This document shows, piece by piece, positions 50,279 to 55,204 of a stretch of DNA of 55,204 nucleotides. Numbering within the stretch: position 1 is the stretch's first letter; the number at the start of each line of letters is the position of its first letter. The position numbers and the translations under genes are program-made. The stretch comes from Acidobacteriota bacterium. GTDB taxonomy: Bacteria; Acidobacteriota; Blastocatellia; RBC074. Location: positions 1 to 55,204 of the forward strand of contig JADJLO010000031.1 in NCBI GenBank assembly GCA_016710075.1. Direction: 5' to 3'. Under the pieces are notes generated by a model. The model did no database searches. It was given only the letters and a program-made list of their open reading frames with translations, and had not been told where the DNA came from.

Positions 50279-51622
50279 TCAAATTCCGGCGACGAATCTT
50301 CCAGTATTGAGCAGCGAATCGGGATCGAATTTAGATTTCAGGGTTCGCATCAGATCGGCGGTCGGGCCGACATCACCCCAGACATCGAGCTTTTCGAGCA
50401 GCTCGTCCGGAGCCTGAAAGATGACGAGCTGGCCGCCGCGGGATTGTGCGTGGAGGCGGAGCTCCTTTAGCTTTCTGGCGCGCTCGCGGTTCTTGAACTC
50501 CTCAAGCCATTGGTGATCGGCGTGAATTCTGATCACCCCGTTGGCCGCGTGAGCCCGCCATCTCGTTTCCGGCAGGGTGCTCCTGAGTTCATCGAGACTG
50601 GTCATCAGGTCCGAGGGCAGCCCGCTCAATTTGAGGTCGAATTCGACGCTTCGCTCGATCTCGGAGGAGTGATAGTTAATCCAGAAGGTTCGGGCATCAC
50701 CGTTGCTGAGCACGGAAGAGCTGACTCCCACGGCGATCTTCAGCAATTCATTGATCTGGGATTCAATCGCATCAGGCTCATGAAGGAGTCTCACCGCCAG
50801 GGTGAATTTTCCGGGATCGCCGGGAACTGTTTCGTCTCCCTGCGAAAGCAACTCCAGGGCGGAGGGTTGAAGTTCAGAGCCGTTGATTTTTGAGATGATC
50901 GAGCAGAGAGATTCGAGCTGATCCGAGTATAGGAGCAGGGTTTTTTCGGCCGGGGGAATCGCGCGCAGCTTGAAGCTCATCTCGGCGATTATCCCGAGTG
51001 TTCCGAAGCTTCCGGTGTAGAGCTTGCAGAGGTCGTATCCGGCGACATTTTTGACCACCTTGCCTCCGGCGCGGGTTATCGTTCCATCGGCGTGGACCAC
51101 GCATATCCCGATCAGCCAGTCGCGTGGAGTGCCGTATGCACAGCGTAAAGGGCCGCTGCTGGCCGTGGATATGACCGCGCCGATTGTCGATTCCTCCACA
51201 CCGAAGGGATCTAGCGGAATGAACTGCCTGTGTTCCCGCGCGGTTTCATTGAAAGTTTTGAGTGGGGCTCCGGCTTCAACGGTCGCCGTCAGGTCAGAGG
51301 GCTCATATTCACTGATCCGGTTCATCATCATGGTTGAAATGATCAGATGAAAAAAGGCCGGGCGATTGCCCGCTTCGAGCCAACTGCCGGCGCCGGCCGG
51401 AATGACGCGCCATTTCTCGCTTCCGGCAAGCCTGAGCATCTCGCTCAGTTCCTCGATTGAATGCGGAAAGGCGGCGGCTCTCGATGCTTCGACGCCAACG
51501 CGGAATTTCCTGCCGGTGAAGATCCTTGCGCGATCGCTGCCGAACGTTTCCTGCAAGCGGTAGAGAATTTTTTCCGCTGGAATGGCATTCACCGCCGCCG
51601 CTTCGGATTGTGGGTTGTTCAT
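50279..51622 (-). CDS. glcE: Glycolate oxidase FAD-binding subunit GlcE
   Basis: 447 aa. The FAD-binding PCMH-type domain has 'WRVIPAGAGSWLEAGNRP', 'TVEAGAPLKTFNETAREHRQ', 'FIPLDPFGVEESTIGAVIST' and 'GKVVKNVAGYDLCKLYTGSF', the last being characteristic of GlcE. The C-terminal cap ends 'FDPDSLLNTGRFVAGI'. It works with GlcF and the flavoprotein GlcD to oxidise glycolate to glyoxylate; glcD is not in this window. It lies between iscU-like and glcF genes on the same strand. Confidence 0.94.
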   Translation of the reverse strand: MNNPQSEAAAVNAIPAEKILYRLQETFGSDRARIFTGRKFRVGVEASRAAAFPHSIEELSEMLRLAGSEKWRVIPAGAGSWLEAGNRPAFFHLIISTMMMNRISEYEPSDLTATVEAGAPLKTFNETAREHRQFIPLDPFGVEESTIGAVISTASSGPLRCAYGTPRDWLIGICVVHADGTITRAGGKVVKNVAGYDLCKLYTGSFGTLGIIAEMSFKLRAIPPAEKTLLLYSDQLESLCSIISKINGSELQPSALELLSQGDETVPGDPGKFTLAVRLLHEPDAIESQINELLKIAVGVSSSVLSNGDARTFWINYHSSEIERSVEFDLKLSGLPSDLMTSLDELRSTLPETRWRAHAANGVIRIHADHQWLEEFKNRERARKLKELRLHAQSRGGQLVIFQAPDELLEKLDVWGDVGPTADLMRTLKSKFDPDSLLNTGRFVAGI

Positions 51623-51647
51623 GGTTAAATTGCCAAATTCGATCGGT

Positions 51648-52004
51648 TTACGGGGTTAATTTTAATGCATCTCTCAAAGCATCAATAGCCAGAACCGAGC
51701 AGTGCTCTTTGTTGCGCGGCAGTGATTCGAGAGCCGTCGTGATATCGCGAGGCGCCATCCTGCCGGCGTCTTCGACACTCATGCCTGTCACCAGTTCGGT
51801 CAGAACCGATCCGGCTGCGATGCTCGGCGGGCATCCCTGAACCAGAAATCCGGCCGATTCAATACGCCCGTCCCTGAGTCTGAGATAAAGCTGAAGCATG
51901 TCGCCGCACACGGGATTTGTGGATTTCCCGATCGCGGAGGCATTCTCAATTTCGCCGACATTGCGCGGATTTTCAAGATGTTCGAGAACTTTTGCGCTGT
52001 ACAT
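51648..52004 (-). CDS. iscU: IscU/NifU-type Fe-S cluster scaffold
   Basis: 118 aa. The three conserved cysteines are in 'NPVCGDMLQLYLRL', 'VQGCPPSIAAGSVLTEL' and 'NKEHCSVLAIDALRDAL', with the Asp after the first Cys. It begins with 'MYSAKVLEHLENPRNVGEI', the usual IscU/SufU-like start, and lacks a C-terminal Nfu domain. Clusters are built here with sulfur from the desulfurase whose gene ends one base upstream (TGAGATG arrangement). It is closer to NifU-N proteins than to SufU; the gene symbol is a best guess. Confidence 0.92.
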   Translation of the reverse strand: MYSAKVLEHLENPRNVGEIENASAIGKSTNPVCGDMLQLYLRLRDGRIESAGFLVQGCPPSIAAGSVLTELVTGMSVEDAGRMAPRDITTALESLPRNKEHCSVLAIDALRDALKLTP

Positions 52005-52005
52005 C

Positions 52006-53214
52006 TCAGGCTCCGGCTTCTAACTTGCTCTTCTTCACGGCTCGTGGTGAAAGGCTTCGCAGCTTGCCGACGATTGCAGGCAATGTCTCAAGCACGTAAT
52101 CGACATCTTCCCTTGTGTTGTCCTTGCCGAAGCTGAAGCGCAGGGATCCGTGGCCGGTGTCCTGTGAGAGCCCTATGGCGACCAGCACGTGCGACGGCTC
52201 GGTCGAGCCTGACGAACAGGCCGAACCGGTCGAGACCGCAACGCCTTTGAGATCGAGCGATATCTGCAGTCCCTCGCCTTCAACGTGGTCGAAGTTGAGG
52301 TTGGCGATCGAGGGTAAACGCCGTTCGGCATCGCCATTTCGTGTGATATCCGGAATGATCCTGAACAACTCTTGCTCGAGATAATCGCGCAGATTTCGCA
52401 GATGCCCGCTGCGTTCGGCGAGATGCAGCCGAGCAAGCTCCGCGGCTTTGCCTATGCCGGCGATCAGCGGGACGCTTTCAGTGCCCGCCCTGCGATCGCG
52501 TTCGTGGTGGCCGCCGTATGTCTGCGGGCTGATCCGCACACCGCGCCGCACATAAAGCACGCCAATTCCTTTCGGGCCATGAAATTTGTGAGCTGTCAGT
52601 GACAGCAGGTCAACTCCAAGTTCCCTGACGTCAACATCAACCTTGCCGATACTCTGAACCGCGTCAGTGTGAAAATAGAGGTGGCGCCGGCCTGCTTCGC
52701 GCTGCTCTCTGACCAGTTCGCCGATCTCCCTGATCGGCTGCAGAGTGCCGAGCTCATTGTTCGAATGCATAATCGTAATCAGCACGGTCTCATCCGTCAT
52801 CGCTTTGCGAAGGTCATCGAGGCGGACGATCCCTTCGCCGTAGACCGGCAAGTAAGTGACCTTCCATCCCTCTTTTTCGAGATGAGCACAGGTCGCAAGT
52901 ACCGCCGGGTGCTCGATCCGCGACGTGATGATGTGACGGCCCTTATCCCCGTGAGCTTCCGCGATTCCCACAATCGCCAGATTGTCGGCTTCAGTCCCGC
53001 CGGAAACAAAGGTGATCTCGTTAGGCGTGCCATTGAGAAGCCTCGCCACCTGATTGCGCGCTTCTTCAATCGCCTGTTTCGCCTGCTGACCCCATTGATG
53101 CGTGCTCGATGCATTCCCGAACTGCTCAGTGAAAAATGGCAGCATCTCCCCCACTACTTCATCGTCCACCCTGGTGGTCGCACTGTTATCCAGGTAAATT
53201 TTTCTCATCGCCAT
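52006..53214 (-). CDS. iscS: Cysteine desulfurase (NifS/IscS type)
   Basis: 402 aa. The start is 'MAMRKIYLDNSATTRVDDEV' (ATG 53214; MRK at 53208 is possible). The PLP lysine is in 'LSLTAHKFHGPKGIGVLYV', the substrate-binding region is 'ITIMHSNNELGTLQPIREIG', and the catalytic cysteine loop is 'VSTGSACSSGSTEPSHVL'. It removes sulfur from cysteine as persulfide and gives it to the IscU-like protein encoded next. It could also supply sulfur for tRNA thiolation. It heads the minus-strand group iscS-iscU-glcE-glcF. Confidence 0.95.
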   Translation of the reverse strand: MAMRKIYLDNSATTRVDDEVVGEMLPFFTEQFGNASSTHQWGQQAKQAIEEARNQVARLLNGTPNEITFVSGGTEADNLAIVGIAEAHGDKGRHIITSRIEHPAVLATCAHLEKEGWKVTYLPVYGEGIVRLDDLRKAMTDETVLITIMHSNNELGTLQPIREIGELVREQREAGRRHLYFHTDAVQSIGKVDVDVRELGVDLLSLTAHKFHGPKGIGVLYVRRGVRISPQTYGGHHERDRRAGTESVPLIAGIGKAAELARLHLAERSGHLRNLRDYLEQELFRIIPDITRNGDAERRLPSIANLNFDHVEGEGLQISLDLKGVAVSTGSACSSGSTEPSHVLVAIGLSQDTGHGSLRFSFGKDNTREDVDYVLETLPAIVGKLRSLSPRAVKKSKLEAGA

Positions 53215-53401
53215 AAACTAATAAACCCAAATTGCCGATCCTGCGTCTAATCATTCCTTTGAAGGATATAATTTAGCGTTAAAGAGGCATATCTTCCAGT
53301 AACTTGTATTGATAAACAGGATTGTAGAGAATGATTGTGTAATCCCCCTGCAGCATTTAGAACATAGAATATAAAATGATCAAAGTCGAAGGAGGCAGTT
53401 T

Positions 53402-54474
53402 ATGAATAAATCTTTTGTGCGCAGAGGTTTAATTTTTTCGGGAGTCATCATAGTGGTTTTCATGGTGGCAACCTCAGCATAGCTCAGACAAAATCGGCCA
53501 GGCCGCGACCAAAAGTAGTCACCAATGAGCCCGCTTCATACAAGTTCGCCTATCAGCACGGATATCGCGGCGGCTACGAAGATGGATTCACCAAGGGGAA
53601 GAGCGATTACAACGAAAATCAGTCATTGAATTTTCAGGACAGCGATGCCTACCAGCGCGCTGATCGAACATATGCAGAAAACATGGGCACCCGCGCCGAA
53701 TATCAGGAAGGGTACAGGATCGGTTTTGAGATCGGCTACAACGATGGATATTACGGCCGGCCGTACACGATTTCGATGCCTGCCAATCTCGGCAGAATTG
53801 CGATAGCGCGGGTCAACACGGCAGGCGGGAATATGGCGCAGGATCAGCCGCGTCAGCGACCGGTTGCGGAACCGGATCAGCCGGTTCAGTCGCGCCAGCC
53901 AGAGCGTCAGCCTGACGCGCGCGATCGCCAGACTCAATCGCGCAGGGCGATCAGCATTCCTGACGGCACGCAGTTGAAGATCCGTCTGACGACCCAGATC
54001 AACACCAAAAATAACAAGGCCGGTGATAAATTCACCGCCGTCGTTGTCGATCCGGCGGATTACTCTGAAGCCCTTGTCGAAGGCCATATTGCCAAGCTCA
54101 ATAAATCAGGCAAAGCATCGGGCAAGACCGAGCTGGCTCTCGCTTTCGATTCAATCAGCATGCGCGACGGACGCTCGGGCCGGCTCGATGCTCAGGTTGA
54201 GAAGGTTTACCAGAGCGAGTCGGTCAAGACGGTCGACGAGGAGGGCAACGTCCAGTCTTCCAGCAGATCAAAGGACACTGCGGTTCGTGGAGTGGGCGGT
54301 GCAGCTCTCGGAGCGATCATCGGCGGAATCGCCGGTGGCGGTAAGGGCGCGGCAATCGGCGCGGCTGTCGGCGCAGGCGCCGGCATGGGCTCAGTCTTTA
54401 TCGATGGCGGAAAAGAGATGATCCTCGAACCCGGCACCGAAATCCTGATCCGCACCGCGGCTCCAACCAGGTAA
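53402..54474 (+). CDS. Exported glycine-zipper protein, frameshifted after the signal peptide
   Basis: ATG 53402 after AAGGAGG encodes a signal peptide ('MNKSFVRRGLIFSGVIIVVF') that hits TAG at 53480. One base shift later the mature protein continues 'AQTKSARPRPKVVTNEPASY', with 'YQHGYRGGYEDGFTKGKSDY' and 'YQEGYRIGFEIGYNDGYYG'. A Gln/Arg-rich linker and a beta-rich domain ('TQLKIRLTTQINTKNNKAGD', 'AHIAKLNKSGKASG'-like) precede a C-terminal glycine zipper ('GGAALGAIIGGIAGGGKGAA'). One missing base near 53480 gives a 357-aa protein. It is possibly an outer-envelope or stress protein; function unknown. Confidence 0.75.
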
Positions 54475-54479
54475 GCTCA

Positions 54480-54570
54480 ATAGTTTAAAGTTCAAAGTAT
54501 AAAGTTTAAAGTATGTAACTGCTCAGCGCGCATCTTCAAATGTTCAAGAAGGTGCGCGCTGAGCAGTTGC
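54480..54570. repeat. Family B element, copy 4 (minimal form)
   Basis: AT-rich TTTAAAGTTCAAAGTATAAAG units (54482-54512) precede a core hairpin with an 18-bp stem and one mismatch: GTAACTGCTCAGCGCGCA (54515-54532) with TGCGCGCTGAGCAGTTGC ending 54570. The loop is TCTTCAAATGTTCAAG-like. A run of nine C follows at 54581-54589. Confidence 0.85.
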
Positions 54571-54597
54571 AAACTAATTACCCCCCCCCAATCGTTT

Positions 54598-55204
54598 ATG
54601 ATTACCCTGCTCACCGACTTCGGCACGTCTGATTATTTCGTTCCGGCAGTCAAAGGCGTGATACTGACCATCAATCCGAAGGTTCAGATCATCGATATAA
54701 CTCACCAAATCCCGCCGCAGGATATCGAAACTGCCGGATTTATTCTTGCCGCGTGTTACGGCAATTTTCCAAAGGGGACGGTTAACCTTGCGGTGGTCGA
54801 TCCGGGTGTCGGATCTGCGCGCAGGGCCTTGATTGTCGATGCCGGCGGATACCTGTTTGTCGGCCCCGATAACGGCATCTTCAGTTATATTTTTACACGC
54901 GAAGCGGACGTCAAAGTCTACCGCATCGCAAATCAGGAATTTTTGAGAGAGCCGGTCAGCGCCACATTTCACGGGCGGGATGTATTCGCGCCGGTGGCGG
55001 CATGGCTTTCAAAAGGTATCTGTCCCGAATCGATTGGTGATTTGCTGGATGATTATGTCAGGCTCGATGTTCCGGAGCCCGTCAGATCTTCCGACCGTGG
55101 GCTGATCGAAGGGCGAATCATTCACATTGACAGTTTCGGCAACTGCGTCACCAACTTGACAGAGCGGGAACTACCGGTCGAGAAGGCGGATTGCGCCAGG
55201 CTCT
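54598..55204 (+). CDS. SAM hydrolase / SAM hydroxide adenosyltransferase (DUF62), cut by window end
   Basis: The first ~202 residues, still open at the right edge, start at ATG 54598: 'MITLLTDFGTSDYFVPAVKG' with the family's 'TDFG' active-site Asp, then 'IIDITHQIPPQDIETAGFIL', 'VNLAVVDPGVGSARRALIVD', 'YLFVGPDNGIFSYIF' and 'ATFHGRDVFAPVAAWLSKG'. The C-terminal domain begins with 'GRIIHIDSFGNCVTNL'. The enzyme cleaves SAM to adenosine and methionine using water; halogenases of this fold are much rarer. It is cytoplasmic and preceded by a poly-C tract. Confidence 0.92.
   Translation, partial: MITLLTDFGTSDYFVPAVKGVILTINPKVQIIDITHQIPPQDIETAGFILAACYGNFPKGTVNLAVVDPGVGSARRALIVDAGGYLFVGPDNGIFSYIFTREADVKVYRIANQEFLREPVSATFHGRDVFAPVAAWLSKGICPESIGDLLDDYVRLDVPEPVRSSDRGLIEGRIIHIDSFGNCVTNLTERELPVEKADCARL

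Noticed and set aside
54598..55204. A SAM-dependent fluorinase or chlorinase
   Set aside because: The fold is shared, but halogenase-specific features cannot be confirmed from the partial sequence, and the common DUF62 SAM hydrolase is far more likely.

Overview
The window looks like a chromosomal piece of an Acidobacteriota-type bacterium (a Blastocatellia/Pyrinomonadales-like member is my inference). The grounds are two very large Oar-like TonB-dependent receptors with an N-terminal carboxypeptidase-regulatory domain, a dense FHA/Ser-Thr-kinase/PP2C cluster, many secreted hydrolases and moderate GC. No phage, plasmid or transposase genes were seen.

Layout. 1-323: start of a secreted glycoside hydrolase family 2 protein leaving the left edge. 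559-647: tRNA-Ser(GCU). 675-6779: methionine block, with a possible structured leader and terminator, a fused homocysteine methyltransferase/methylene-THF reductase, a small membrane protein and cobalamin-dependent MetH. 6965-12220: secreted M14 peptidase, an unrecognised probable alpha/alpha-toroid protein and a small lipoprotein. 12354-15616 (-): TonB-dependent receptor. 15708-23600 (-): six-gene signalling cluster (zinc-ribbon/FHA protein, zinc-ribbon/kinase/FHA protein, RDD protein, TPR protein, FHA/GAF/PP2C phosphatase, PrsW-like protease/zinc-ribbon/FHA fusion). 23839-24972: PP-loop protein. 25517-28762: second receptor. 28.9-35.6 kb: repeat-rich stretch with small exported or membrane proteins, tRNA-Ile2 and a seven-blade FG-GAP protein. 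35843-43948 (+): cyclophilin, amidohydrolase, cupin, D-aminoacylase, M20 carbamoylase, penicillin-amidase-type acylase and a peroxiredoxin. 44250-48601: beta-CASP ribonuclease-like protein and pyruvate dehydrogenase E1. 48788-53214 (-): glcF, glcE, iscU-like and iscS/nifS. 53402-54474: glycine-zipper exported protein. 54598-end: SAM hydrolase (DUF62), cut by the right edge.

The most striking point is the peroxiredoxin at 43412-43948. Its catalytic (peroxidatic) cysteine codon is an in-frame TGA (43628-43630), and a hairpin with the geometry of a bacterial SECIS element follows 23 nt downstream. I read it as an exported selenocysteine peroxiredoxin.

Two other themes run through the window. 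First, intergenic spaces carry at least six families of long inverted repeats. These include a four-copy element with GATTACGAAACAGACGAAA ends sitting after stop codons, and a cluster of four GTAG-headed REP sequences nested in a second element that is present without them elsewhere in the window. Second, about ten genes, including housekeeping metH and aceE, are broken by single-base indels, several of them in homopolymers, and the tRNA-Ser acceptor stem lacks one base. This pattern points to residual sequencing or assembly errors rather than pseudogenes, so broken genes are annotated here as fragments of one gene.
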